Shown piece after piece: positions 7,367 to 14,391 of a DNA stretch of 15,700 nucleotides. Position numbers and translations under genes: made by a program. This DNA comes from an uncultured Prevotella sp. (lineage in GTDB: Bacteria > Bacteroidota > Bacteroidia > Bacteroidales > Bacteroidaceae), in contig NZ_URNN01000081.1 in assembly GCF_900549175.1 (NCBI RefSeq), forward strand, positions 1 through 15,700, given 5' to 3'. The notes beneath the pieces were generated by a model. The model made no database searches. It was given only the letters and a program-made list of their open reading frames with translations, and had not been told where the DNA came from. Position 1 is the first letter of the stretch, and the number at the start of each line of letters is the position of its first letter.

Positions 7367-7554
7367 ACTTTGTGATGAGGCCTTCTGCATCCTGTATAAA
7401 CCCAGTCGGCAGTGTGAGTTTCGCGGCTATAGTCACCGCGTACGCAGTCCAGCAGTCAGACCTTTTTCCTTTACCGTGACAAAGGAGGTAAAATTGTTAT
7501 TGTATTCTAAAAACAACTTCATGAGGGTGTTTCAAAATGCAAGGGAAGCAACAT

Positions 7555-7630
7555 GTAGGGACATATTGTATTTGTCTGCAATAAAATATCAATACGTTAT
7601 TTGCGGACAAATACAAGAATATATCCCTGC
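7555..7630. mobile_element. decayed second copy of the MITE-like element
   Basis: The left arm (7555-7578) matches the left arm of the 3343 copy except for loss of CTT and one substitution. The right arm (7604-7630) matches with two substitutions (ATATCCCTGC for ATGTCCCTAC). The centre differs (25 bases). To the left, GGGTGTTTCAAAATGCA (7525-7541) resembles TGTGTCAAAATGCA left of the first copy, so homology extends outside the palindrome. Confidence 0.65.
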
Positions 7631-7950
7631 AGTAGATGTAATCCGCGGTATGGAAGTTATTTGCTGGACAGCAATAGATTCCAATACAGCTCCTCGATAT
7701 ATGAAGTATATCCCCTATTTAGACATAAATTTCTTATCAGTGAGTTTTCTACTTATTTGTTAACAATCTTGCTTCCTAAATATTGGATTGCAGTTTGTCC
7801 AAATAGAAAATAGTCCAATACGAAAAGGATAATATAAAGATGTCACCTACGGAATTTCTAACATCAATAAATCTTGCGAACCCATTACCCTTTCTTTTTG
7901 ATACTTTACTACCAAAGTGAAAACTTCATTACTGTCAGGCTTAATACTCT

Positions 7951-7995
7951 AAAAAAACAGAGAGGAACTATAAGATTTCTTCGTCTTATTGGTTC
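7951..7995 (-). terminator. possible terminator of the abiE operon
   Basis: In minus-strand RNA, GAACCAATAAGA pairs with TCTTATAGTTC with one mismatch and one bulge around an 8-base loop. A run of seven U (7951-7957) follows eight bases later. The distance to the U-run makes this imperfect. Confidence 0.35.
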
Positions 7996-8047
7996 TTATA
8001 CTCGTCAAACTTTCTTGTGAAATCTATATGTGTCATAATGTTTAAAT

Positions 8048-8929
8048 TCATAGTGTGTTATCGTTTCCTAGTGATTCCCAATAAGGTTTCAGCCGCTCTC
8101 TTATCAACAAACCGACAGTCTGAAAATCTATGGATTCCTGATATTTTATTTTACGCAGAAAGCCTTTCCAAAAAGATTGGCGGTCTTTTGATGAGAAAAA
8201 CTCTTCAGTAAACAAGGGGTGATTCTCTCGATAACCTGTTTCCCTATTTGTAAAAGTGGATTTAATGGCATCTGACAGAATTTCATAGTCAACCCTGTCT
8301 GTCACCAAAATGCGATGGACATCAAAGAAGTCTTTCATTCGACTATTAGCCCAAGAGAGCACTATCATGGCATGAAACTTTTCAGCAACGACAGTCTCTA
8401 ATGGGTAAGCCTTTATCTCCGCCTGTGGCACGGTATCAATCAATGCCGGAAAAGCCAGCTCTTGGGGTGCAGGGGTCACGACATCTCCAAAACCTATGTC
8501 CATAGATACGCGCTGACGGGCAGTATCAAGATGGGCAACGACAGAAACCCGAACTCCGTGATATTCATTGTTTACCGTTATGTCCTCCGCTTCTACGGTA
8601 TCAGCGTCATAGCAGGCTCCGTCAAGAACACATTCTACATTGCATATTTCTTTGATAATTCGTTTGATGTTCTCCTTATCATTGTTGATGCGTGTCGCCA
8701 TAAAGTCTATATCCAAGGTCGGACGGGCTTCAAAGCGGTCGTGAGCGTAGAGCAATGCACCACCCTTTAGGATAAAATACTCACGGTAGTTGCTGATGGA
8801 CAAACGATAAAGCAGCCGTTCCTGCATATAACGGGAAATCATCATTTGCGGATTGTAGTGTTCTGCTCTTGACAAATTAAGCAGTCGCTCCTTAACCGAT
8901 TTTCCGGAATTTGTATATGTCTTGTTCAT
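8048..8929 (-). CDS. AbiEii/AbiGii family nucleotidyltransferase toxin
   Basis: This 293-residue protein is a type IV toxin of the AbiEii/MenA nucleotidyltransferase superfamily. The family motifs are in order: KGGALLYAHD (55-64), RPTLDIDFMA (69-78) with the paired aspartates D73 and D75, DIGFGD (144-149), ETVVAEKFHAM (178-188) and KDFFD (199-203). Members studied elsewhere transfer nucleotides, in some cases to tRNA acceptor ends, and stop growth during phage infection. The specificity of this one is unknown. Its ATG overlaps the antitoxin stop by one base, the usual translational coupling. The DNA is AT-richer than the flanking core genes, which suggests transfer. Confidence 0.88.
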   Translation of the reverse strand: MNKTYTNSGKSVKERLLNLSRAEHYNPQMMISRYMQERLLYRLSISNYREYFILKGGALLYAHDRFEARPTLDIDFMATRINNDKENIKRIIKEICNVECVLDGACYDADTVEAEDITVNNEYHGVRVSVVAHLDTARQRVSMDIGFGDVVTPAPQELAFPALIDTVPQAEIKAYPLETVVAEKFHAMIVLSWANSRMKDFFDVHRILVTDRVDYEILSDAIKSTFTNRETGYRENHPLFTEEFFSSKDRQSFWKGFLRKIKYQESIDFQTVGLLIRERLKPYWESLGNDNTL

Positions 8930-9504
8930 TATAGTATGAATTTTATCAGCTCATCAATTTTTTTGCCCACACGCAGTTGCGATGCGTATTCATATAGACG
9001 GGTTATGTCGCGTTCTTTGCGTGACAGATAGTTATTGAATATTTCGGAACTTACATCCAAGCCAATCTTATTCCGATACTTGATGGCATCGCAGACCGAT
9101 TTTTCCAAATCATACACTTTAACTTTGAAGCCGTCAATCTCCACTTCTACAACCCCAAGCTCGTAAGCTTTTTGTGTCATAAAACTAAGTTCAATCGGCG
9201 GAAACACAGGAAGCGTTATCCGTCGTGTGCGTTCTACAGCAATGTGGTATGCTTGTGGAATTTGAGTCGTAAGTTCATGGTACGACCATGCGGAATAAAG
9301 ACACAACACACCGCCTGACACCAATGTTTCGACATCAATCATTTGTTTGGCCAGTCCGTTACGGAGTGCGTATACGCCTCGGCGCAATCGTACAATCCGT
9401 CCAGTTCTCGTACCATACAATAACTGGTCATATAGCGATACCTTTTTGGCTTCCGCTGACGATATGTAGCCGCCATTACGAGTTATATATTCCGTTATAT
9501 TCAT
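8929..9504 (-). CDS. AbiEi family antitoxin
   Basis: This 191-residue protein has the AbiEi layout. An N-terminal winged helix (MNITEYITRNGGYISSAEAK, then GRIVRLRRGVYAL) is followed by a C-terminal antitoxin domain with DLEKSVCDAIKYRNKIG. AbiEi proteins repress their own operon by binding promoter repeats and oppose the toxin without stable binding. The frame is open to 9585, but I chose ATG 9504 because the -7 box at 9525-9532 lies inside the longer version and because MNITEY is the usual kind of start. The stop (TAA, 8929-8931) overlaps the toxin start by one base. Confidence 0.85.
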   Translation of the reverse strand: MNITEYITRNGGYISSAEAKKVSLYDQLLYGTRTGRIVRLRRGVYALRNGLAKQMIDVETLVSGGVLCLYSAWSYHELTTQIPQAYHIAVERTRRITLPVFPPIELSFMTQKAYELGVVEVEIDGFKVKVYDLEKSVCDAIKYRNKIGLDVSSEIFNNYLSRKERDITRLYEYASQLRVGKKIDELIKFIL

Positions 9505-9524
9505 TTCAATTATCTTATTAACGG

Positions 9525-9532
9525 CAAAGTTA
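9525..9532 (-). promoter_or_regulatory. -7 box of the abiE operon
   Basis: The minus strand reads TAACTTTG, a full TAnnTTTG match, 20 bases before the chosen abiEi ATG at 9504. No clear -33 TTTG is seen. The antitoxin would be expected to bind near here, but I do not see a convincing pair of operator repeats over the box. Confidence 0.55.
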
Positions 9533-9645
9533 CTACATTTTTTTAAATATGCAGTATGTTTGATGTAATAATTGGGGTTAGACAATGATATTCTACTGAC
9601 CCCATATAACTTTTATTTATACCAAACTGTACTGTAAAATTAATG

Positions 9646-9688
9646 CGTGTGTGCCAAAACGCTTGATACCACGTTTTTGACACACACG
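9646..9688. repeat. hairpin-forming inverted repeat upstream of abiE
   Basis: Arms CGTGTGTGCCAAAACG (9646-9661) and CGTTTTTGACACACACG (9672-9688) are inverted with one mismatch and one bulged base around a 10-base loop. It lies between rnhA and abiEi, both on the minus strand, so it could terminate the argS-rnhA transcript, although no U-run follows. The arm word TGTGTCAAAA is also found in the flanks of both MITE-like copies, so a degenerate mobile-element end is another reading. Confidence 0.6.
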
Positions 9689-9772
9689 TACCGAGATGGG
9701 GTGTAGTATTGCAGCCGTTTCCGATTTGTTGCCTGATGTGTATCTGATCGGCATCTCTCTATTTACATAATG

Positions 9773-10228
9773 TCACTTTCTTCCGAAGTCGGCCGGCACT
9801 TCGCCCCACTTCTGCGTCTCCCATTTTATGATGGGAGTCTTGTACCTGTGGGTGGCGAGCCACCGTTCGGCACGGGCGATGATGTTGTACAGCTCTTCTG
9901 TTTTCGGCGTGCGTTCCAACTTTGTCTTGCACTTGCCCTTGTTCACCCACAGTATGGCGTTGTAGCTGTCGGAATAGATGGCCTTTTGGATGCCATGTTG
10001 TTCCATCAGGGCCAGGGCATGCACGATGGCGAGAAATTCGCCTATGTTGTTGGTGCCGTGTAGCGGTCCGAAATGGAACACCTGCGCACCGGTGGCAAGG
10101 TCGATACCCCGATATTCCATAGGCCCCGGATTGCCGGAGCAGGCCGCATCTACGGCCCAGGCGTCGGCTCTCACATCCGGGTGCAATGGCAATACGGTGT
10201 CGTGACGGTAGTCGGGTGGGTTGTACAT
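9773..10228 (-). CDS. rnhA: ribonuclease HI
   Basis: RNase HI cuts the RNA strand of RNA-DNA hybrids. The catalytic carboxylates are visible: Asp in AVDAACSGNPGP (25-36), Glu in GTNNIGEFLAIVHAL (58-72), Asp in IYSDSYNAILWV (84-95) and the final Asp in PADFGRK at the C-terminus. The KCKTKLERTPKTEEL segment is typical of the Bacteroidetes branch. The 151 residues form a complete RNase H domain. The N-terminal hybrid-binding (viroplasmin-like) domain found in some Bacteroides enzymes is absent. It starts 15 bases after argS and is probably cotranscribed. Confidence 0.88.
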   Translation of the reverse strand: MYNPPDYRHDTVLPLHPDVRADAWAVDAACSGNPGPMEYRGIDLATGAQVFHFGPLHGTNNIGEFLAIVHALALMEQHGIQKAIYSDSYNAILWVNKGKCKTKLERTPKTEELYNIIARAERWLATHRYKTPIIKWETQKWGEVPADFGRK

Positions 10229-10243
10229 TTCCGTACTGTGCTT

Positions 10244-12058
10244 TTACATACGTTCGGGAACCTCGATGCCCAAAAGCGACATGCCGTTCTTTATTATCTT
10301 GGCCACATTGCGGGCCAGCACAAGGCGCATCCGCTTCTTGGCCTCGTCTTCCTCGCGCAGGATACTGTAGTCGTGGTAGAACTGGTTGAACTCTTTGGTC
10401 AGTTCGTAGCAGTAGTTGGCAATGCCGCTCGGACTGTAGTCCTTGCCGGCCTGTGCCACGGCGGCACCATATTCGTTCATCTTCTGTATAAGGGCAATCT
10501 CCTTGTCGTTGAGGATGTTGCCGGTGGTGTGCGGGGCGGGCAGCGATGCCTCGCCGCCGGCCTTGCGCAGTATGCTGCGTATGCGTGCGTGGGTGTACTG
10601 TATGAACGGGCCGGTGTTGCCGTTGAAGTCGATGGACTCTTCGGGATTGAAGAGCATGTTCTTGCGTGCGTCCACCTTGAGGATGAAGTATTTCAGCGCG
10701 CCCATGCCCACGATGCGTGCTATCTCGTCGCGCTCCTTTTCGCTCATGTCGTCAAATTTGCCGGCCTCTTCGCTCGTCTTGCGTGCGTCGGCCACCATCA
10801 GGGCCATCAGGTCGTCGGCGTCTACCACCGTACCCTCGCGGCTCTTCATCTTGCCGTTGGGCAGTTCCACCATGCCGTAAGAGAAGTGTACCAGCTCGCG
10901 GCCCCACTTGAAGCCCAGACGGTCGAGGAGTATCGAGAGCACCTGGAAATGGTAGTTCTGCTCGTTGCCGACCACGTATATCATCTTGTCGATGGGGAAG
11001 TCCTTGAAGCGCATTTCGGCTGTACCGATGTCTTGGGTCATGTATACGGATGTGCCGTCGGAGCGCAGCAGCAGCTTCTGGTCGAGACCCTCGTCGGTCA
11101 GGTCGGCCCATACGCTGTTGTCATCCTTGCGGAAGAAGAGGCCTTTCTCCAGTCCCTCTTCAACCTTGGCCTTGCCGCGCAGGTAGGTCTCGCTCTCGTA
11201 GTATATCTTGTCGAAGCCTACGCCCATGGCGCGGTAGGTCTCGTCGAAGCCGGCATACACCCAGTCGTTCATGCGTTTCCACAGTGCGCGTACCTCGGGG
11301 TCGTTCTGCTCCCACTTCACCAGCATGTCGTGAGCCTCGCGTATCAGTGGAGCCTCCTCCTTGGCCTTCTTCTCGGCGGCCTCTTCGTCCATGCCTTCTG
11401 CGACAAATTTTGTCGTGAGCTCTTTCACTTCCTCGCGGTAGTGCTTGTCGAAGGCCACGTAGTAGTCGCCTATCAGGTGGTCACCCTTTTTGCCGCTTGT
11501 CTCCGGTGTCTCGCCGTTGCCGTATTTCAGCCATGCCAGCATCGACTTGCAGATGTGTATGCCGCGGTCGTTGACTATGTTGGTCTTGACAACACGGTTG
11601 CCGTTGGCTTCCATTATCTGTGCCAGCGACCATCCCAGCAGGTTGTTGCGCACGTGGCCCAGATGCAGCGGCTTGTTGGTGTTGGGTGATGAATATTCTA
11701 TCATCACGAGCGGACTGTCGGCCGTTACCTTACGGTGACCGAAATCGGCGTCTTTGTCGATGTCGGCCAGCAGCGCGAGCCATGCCTCTCCCGATATGAC
11801 GAGGTTGAGGAAGCCCTTCACCACATTGAATGTGGCCACGGCCTCACAGTTTGCCGCAAGGTATTCGCCGATTTCCTGCGCCGTATCTTCCGGCTTCTTT
11901 TTGGAAATCTTCAGAAACGGGAACACCACGAGCGTGAGGTTGCCTTCAAACTCACGTTTGGTCTTCTGCAGCTGTACCATCTTTTCCGGTACCTCCTGTC
12001 CGTAAAGAGCCTTCACGGCCTCTTTCACGGCACTGCAAATCATGCTTTCGATATTCAT
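10244..12058 (-). CDS. argS: arginyl-tRNA synthetase
   Basis: ArgS charges tRNA-Arg. The class I signature HIGH appears as HLGH in PNTNKPLHLGHVRNNLLG. The KMSKS-equivalent region is GKMKSREGTVVDADD, and the N-terminal Add-1-type domain and C-terminal anticodon-binding helices (IANYCYELTKEFNQFYHDY) are present. I chose ATG 12058 (MNIESMICSAVKEAVKALYG), which gives 604 residues; the longer frame to 12130 would run over the promoter. It reads into rnhA. Confidence 0.97.
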   Translation of the reverse strand: MNIESMICSAVKEAVKALYGQEVPEKMVQLQKTKREFEGNLTLVVFPFLKISKKKPEDTAQEIGEYLAANCEAVATFNVVKGFLNLVISGEAWLALLADIDKDADFGHRKVTADSPLVMIEYSSPNTNKPLHLGHVRNNLLGWSLAQIMEANGNRVVKTNIVNDRGIHICKSMLAWLKYGNGETPETSGKKGDHLIGDYYVAFDKHYREEVKELTTKFVAEGMDEEAAEKKAKEEAPLIREAHDMLVKWEQNDPEVRALWKRMNDWVYAGFDETYRAMGVGFDKIYYESETYLRGKAKVEEGLEKGLFFRKDDNSVWADLTDEGLDQKLLLRSDGTSVYMTQDIGTAEMRFKDFPIDKMIYVVGNEQNYHFQVLSILLDRLGFKWGRELVHFSYGMVELPNGKMKSREGTVVDADDLMALMVADARKTSEEAGKFDDMSEKERDEIARIVGMGALKYFILKVDARKNMLFNPEESIDFNGNTGPFIQYTHARIRSILRKAGGEASLPAPHTTGNILNDKEIALIQKMNEYGAAVAQAGKDYSPSGIANYCYELTKEFNQFYHDYSILREEDEAKKRMRLVLARNVAKIIKNGMSLLGIEVPERM

Positions 12059-12099
12059 ATTCTTGGATATGTCTTTATTTATACTTTTCGTTTTGGCGG

Positions 12100-12130
12100 C
12101 AAAGTTACCAAAAAACGCCGGAATAATCAA
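12100..12130 (-). promoter_or_regulatory. promoter of argS-rnhA
   Basis: The minus strand has TAACTTTG (12100-12107) and a TTG -33 box (12128-12130) 20 bases upstream. The leader to ATG 12058 would be about 35 bases, which supports the chosen argS start. Confidence 0.65.
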
Positions 12131-12221
12131 CGGAAAAAGTAATAATAGTATAATTTTGCTTGATTATTAAGGCATTACATGAGGTTCTTGTAGCGGCAAT
12201 GAATCATCTGTACGTATTTCC

Positions 12222-12257
12222 GGTGTCAATAATGATGTCAATAATGGTGTCAATAAT
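12222..12257. repeat. three tandem 12-base repeats
   Basis: Units at 12222-12233, 12234-12245 and 12246-12257 read GGTGTCAATAAT, GATGTCAATAAT and GGTGTCAATAAT. They lie between the argS and tRNA-Leu promoters, 32 bases before the tRNA-Leu -33 box. No gene covers them convincingly. They could be a binding array or simple slippage. Confidence 0.8.
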
Positions 12258-12288
12258 CCATCCGTCACCAAAATTGCAATGAAAATAA

Positions 12289-12320
12289 TTTGGATGTTCC
12301 CCAAAATCTCCGTATCTTTG
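12289..12320 (+). promoter_or_regulatory. promoter of tRNA-Leu
   Basis: A TTTG -33 box (12289-12292) is followed after 20 bases by TATCTTTG (12313-12320), a full consensus pair, ten bases before the tRNA 5' end. Confidence 0.8.
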
Positions 12321-12330
12321 CATCCGATAT

Positions 12331-12412
12331 GCGCTTGTGGCGAAATTGGTAGACGCGCCAGACTTAGGATCTGGTGATTTCGGTCGTGTAGGTTCGAGTC
12401 CTATCAGGCGCA
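12331..12412 (+). tRNA. tRNA-Leu (UAG)
   Basis: A complete 82-base class II tRNA. The acceptor strands GCGCTTG and CAGGCGC pair with one G-U. The anticodon stem CCAGA/TCTGG closes the loop CTTAGGA, so the anticodon is UAG. The T-arm reads GTAGGTTCGAGTCCTAT, and a long variable arm is present. CCA is not encoded. The 3' end borders what looks like an integrated element, which fits the common use of tRNA 3' ends as integrase targets. Confidence 0.96.
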
Positions 12413-12420
12413 CTATAAAG

Positions 12421-12455
12421 AAAGCTAAATGTCTGTTTGTTAGATATTTAGCTTT
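12421..12455 (+). terminator. terminator of tRNA-Leu, possibly bidirectional
   Basis: Arms AAAGCTAAAT (12421-12430) and ATTTAGCTTT (12446-12455) are a perfect 10-base inverted repeat around a 15-base loop, followed by TTATTATT. In the minus sense the hairpin is followed by CTTTCTTT, so it could stop transcripts from both sides. Confidence 0.75.
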
Positions 12456-12516
12456 TATTATTCAAATAATTTAGCTACAAATTAGCTACTTATTTTCGCT
12501 ATAAGCACAAACGGAG

Positions 12517-12588
12517 AGTAAAAGAGCCTGATTTGCGTGACGCAAACCAAGCTCGGAGTATTCTAAATTGCCAACTATCGGCAAACAT
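12517..12588 (-). ncRNA. candidate small RNA of about 70 nt
   Basis: A consensus promoter on the minus strand (12593-12623) points at a segment with no coding frame. The predicted RNA starts near 12588. It has a 5' hairpin TTGCC-GATAGTT-GGCAA (12568-12584), then a linker, then a 14-pair stem with a UCA loop (12524-12554), followed by UUUU. Two pairs of the long stem are G-U in the minus sense and would be A-C mismatches in the plus sense, which argues for a minus-strand RNA. It is isolated from the operon by the terminator at 12633-12662. I do not recognise it as a known RNA family. It could instead be part of an attachment or transfer site. Confidence 0.5.
12524..12554 (-). terminator. intrinsic terminator of the candidate small RNA
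   Basis: In the minus sense, GAGCTTGGTTTGCG and CGCAAATCAGGCTC pair over 14 positions (two G-U) around TCA. TTTTACTCT follows directly. Confidence 0.65.
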
Positions 12589-12592
12589 GATG

Positions 12593-12623
12593 CAAAGATA
12601 CAAAATATCTCCCGAAAAACAAA
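12593..12623 (-). promoter_or_regulatory. promoter of the candidate small RNA
   Basis: The minus strand has TTTG (12620-12623), a 19-base spacer and TATCTTTG (12593-12600), the full Bacteroidetes consensus. No protein gene follows before tRNA-Leu. Confidence 0.6.
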
Positions 12624-12626
12624 ATG

Positions 12627-12662
12627 AAAAAAGGGTGGCACTCCATTATTGAAGTACCGCCC
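12627..12662 (-). terminator. terminator of the mobile-element operon
   Basis: In the minus sense, GGGCGGTACTTC pairs with GGAGTGCCACCC (one mismatch, two G-U) around AATAAT. Six U follow (12627-12632). It lies 32 bases past the stop of the last operon gene. Confidence 0.85.
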
Positions 12663-12694
12663 TTGGGTAGTGTGTATTACCTATTGTGTGGCTA

Positions 12695-12910
12695 TTATTC
12701 TGTCTTTGCCAATTCGTTAATTAACTCGCTGTACTCTTTTATCGCCCACAGCACATAAGTAGATTCTTGGCTACAGTCCTCGCCTATGCAGAACGCTGAT
12801 ACAATCGAGAAAGCATCACACATCATGGACTTGTACTCTTCCAGTCTCTTGAACTCCCTGAACTTGGCGATTGTCTTTGCCGCCTCGTCTGTTACCTTTA
12901 TCGTTGTCAT
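12695..12910 (-). CDS. small protein, paralogue of the 14392-14619 product
   Basis: This 71-residue protein starts MTTIKVTDEAAKTIAKFREF and contains KSMMCDAF. The same pattern (M-x-TIKVT-x3-AKTI, then K-x-M-x-CDAF) is seen in the 75-residue product at 14392-14619, so the two are paralogues within one operon. The short first strand followed by helices recalls small DNA-binding or antitoxin-like folds, but I cannot assign it. The frame extends to ATG 12940; I prefer 12910 because the paralogue starts at the matching residue. It is the last gene before the operon terminator. Confidence 0.7.
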   Translation of the reverse strand: MTTIKVTDEAAKTIAKFREFKRLEEYKSMMCDAFSIVSAFCIGEDCSQESTYVLWAIKEYSELINELAKTE

Positions 12911-12983
12911 ATAATTATCTTCTTTTTTTGAGTTTAACATTTAATATTATGTGTTCTCATGGTAAGGGATTATTATTGTGTCA

Positions 12984-13913
12984 TTACTCATATTTCTTGA
13001 TTATCTCGTCTTCTGCTTCCTCGCCCCACTTAGTGAAGATGATTATCCCCCATTTCGTATGAGCGCAGATGAATGGGTCTCTCGCTCTCTTTTTCGCCCT
13101 CTCCCATAGTTCTTTCTTTGTCGACATTTCATGTGCTGGGGCTGCTATAAAGAATCTATAGTGATTATAATAAGGGACTTTATAGAAAAGTCCTGAAGAA
13201 CTCCATGCCGCTTCTTCAGGGAAATTTTCCTTTGTGTAAAATGGGAATTTATGATTAAATCCGATTTTATAGTGTTTTTCGTAACCCTTACGTATTTCAT
13301 AAGCATTGTAGAGTTTTGATATTTTATTTTTCCAAAATTCGGGAATGTCCATTGTCAGAACTCTGTTTATATCAGCCATCTTGTATTCAGGTAACACGCC
13401 CTTGTAATCAGAAAGCCTGCCACATACGAGATTGTATTTGTTTATGACCTTTTCAAAATCATCGTAGCGCACAAACAAAACTTCTTCACCGAAATCCTTT
13501 TTCAGACGCTGGAGAATCTCTTTTGAGGTTCGCAGATTCCTTTGGTGGTCCATTTTTGCCATAATCCTGTCTCTTTCTTTATTTAAGGTTGACAATCTGT
13601 ATACGAACTTCATCTTTTCTTCTTCATACTGCTTCAATCTTTCAGATTTTGCATTGTTGAATCCAAGTATGGCGAGGTTCCTTTTTTCACGTTCTATATT
13701 CTTGTCAAAAGTATCGATAATATCATGTACTTGCTTCGACTTCTTGCTTATTTCGTCATCTTTTTGTTGTAATGCTTCATAGTCATCAGAACTGTATTTT
13801 TTTATCTCTTCGACAAGCATAAGGAAAAAGTAAGTCAAATCGTTATGTATCGGAGTGTTTGGATTTCCCACAACGCTATTTCCCCGTCTAAAGAAATTTA
13901 ATAGTTTATTCAT
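12984..13913 (-). CDS. unknown coiled-coil protein of the mobile element
   Basis: This 309-residue protein has no signal peptide or membrane segment. Residues 45-140 are rich in Lys and Glu with a heptad-like pattern and should form a coiled coil. The C-terminus (277-302) has a conserved-looking block, RARDPFICAHTKWG then IIIFTKWGEEAEDE. I loosely recall this DP...G...TKWG.EA pattern from small Bacteroidales mobile-element proteins of unknown function. It starts three bases after the stop of the 31-residue membrane gene and is the largest product of the operon. No enzymatic motif is seen. Confidence 0.75.
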   Translation of the reverse strand: MNKLLNFFRRGNSVVGNPNTPIHNDLTYFFLMLVEEIKKYSSDDYEALQQKDDEISKKSKQVHDIIDTFDKNIEREKRNLAILGFNNAKSERLKQYEEEKMKFVYRLSTLNKERDRIMAKMDHQRNLRTSKEILQRLKKDFGEEVLFVRYDDFEKVINKYNLVCGRLSDYKGVLPEYKMADINRVLTMDIPEFWKNKISKLYNAYEIRKGYEKHYKIGFNHKFPFYTKENFPEEAAWSSSGLFYKVPYYNHYRFFIAAPAHEMSTKKELWERAKKRARDPFICAHTKWGIIIFTKWGEEAEDEIIKKYE

Positions 13914-13916
13914 ATT

Positions 13917-14012
13917 TCAATCTTTATTTTTTCTGTTTTTAATCTCGTACATAACGTGGCATACCACCATGCCGACTGATACGCCGCAAAAAAATGTTGC
14001 TATACAAATCAT
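13917..14012 (-). CDS. 31-residue membrane micropeptide with Shine-Dalgarno sequence
   Basis: The peptide starts MICIATFFCGVSVGMVVCHV, one transmembrane segment (about residues 2-22) with a GxxxG pair (G10, G14), and ends with a basic tail (EIKNRKNKD). GAGGAGG lies eight bases before the ATG, the clearest ribosome-binding site in the window. It starts three bases after the upstream stop and ends three bases before the next ATG, so it is tightly packed into the operon. This spacing and the ribosome-binding site make it very likely real. It resembles the 29-residue peptide at 14764-14853 in design (one membrane span, GxxxG, polar tail). Confidence 0.7.
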   Translation of the reverse strand: MICIATFFCGVSVGMVVCHVMYEIKNRKNKD

Positions 14013-14015
14013 ATC

Positions 14016-14342
14016 TTAGTCCTCCTCTATTAATACGCTGTAAGATACGGTTATCAATTCTTTTGTCCTTTTGAAAAATTCGAGATAAACCAATCCACTC
14101 GTGCCAGCACTGGATTTAAAGTTATACATATCAAAAAAGAAATTGTCTTTTATCGTTATTCTCAAAAACAAATCTCCTTTATGCTTGAATGTATCACTTT
14201 GGTTACTACTGCCACTCTGCACCGTAATAAATAGATGGAGTCCTTCATCAAACTCTATATCAGCTTGGGACTTAGGATTAAGAAGAAACATCCCATGACT
14301 AATCATTCTAACATCGTCAACTTTTACTGATTTTATTTCCAT
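14016..14342 (-). CDS. unknown beta-rich protein of the mobile element
   Basis: This 108-residue protein starts MEIKSVKVDDVRMISHGMFL. Its alternation of hydrophobic and polar residues (DLFLRITIKDNFFFDMYNF, LITVSYSVLIEE) predicts mostly beta strands. The strand pattern is distantly reminiscent of SecB-like folds, but the evidence is thin and I do not assign it. The frame is open to ATG 14387 (MQPRPAKGALKKKES). I prefer 14342, which has purine-rich AAAGAAAGAATCT before it. It has no signal peptide. Confidence 0.65.
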   Translation of the reverse strand: MEIKSVKVDDVRMISHGMFLLNPKSQADIEFDEGLHLFITVQSGSSNQSDTFKHKGDLFLRITIKDNFFFDMYNFKSSAGTSGLVYLEFFKRTKELITVSYSVLIEED

Positions 14343-14391
14343 AGATTCTTTCTTTTTAAGTGCACCCTTGGCCGGCCTCGGTTGCACCGTT

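Larger units (their letters stand above)
7337..8047. other. 711-base gap without a convincing gene
   Basis: Between ribD and the AbiE pair I see the weak ribD terminator, a GC-richer patch at about 7378-7480, the decayed MITE-like copy (7555-7630), AT-rich DNA with many stops in all frames, and the possible abiE terminator (7965-7995). Frames such as the one from 7476 to 7763 run through the MITE-like repeat and have no coding character. A 16-codon frame (8036 down to 7986, MTHIDFTRKFDEYKNQ) lies just past abiEii and may be chance or a remnant. Confidence 0.6.

Noticed and set aside
7365..7496. Minus-strand open stretch of about 43 codons in a GC-richer patch, ending GFIQDAEGLITK
   Set aside because: It has no start codon, no recognised domain and no neighbour to join. 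It may be the remnant of a gene end, but I cannot support a call.
7476..7763. 95-codon plus-strand frame preceded by AAAGGAGG-like sequence
   Set aside because: It begins at a GTG, runs straight through the decayed MITE-like repeat, and its composition is that of non-coding AT-rich DNA.
7781..7820. Seven-base inverted repeat TATTGGA/TCCAATA
   Set aside because: Short arms and a 26-base loop in AT-rich DNA; expected by chance.
7986..8036. 16-codon minus-strand frame after abiEii
   Set aside because: Too short to support, no ribosome-binding site, and its end overlaps the possible terminator stem.
12204..12413. Minus-strand frame across tRNA-Leu and the 12-base repeats
   Set aside because: It reads antisense through a functional tRNA and repeats, with no coding character.
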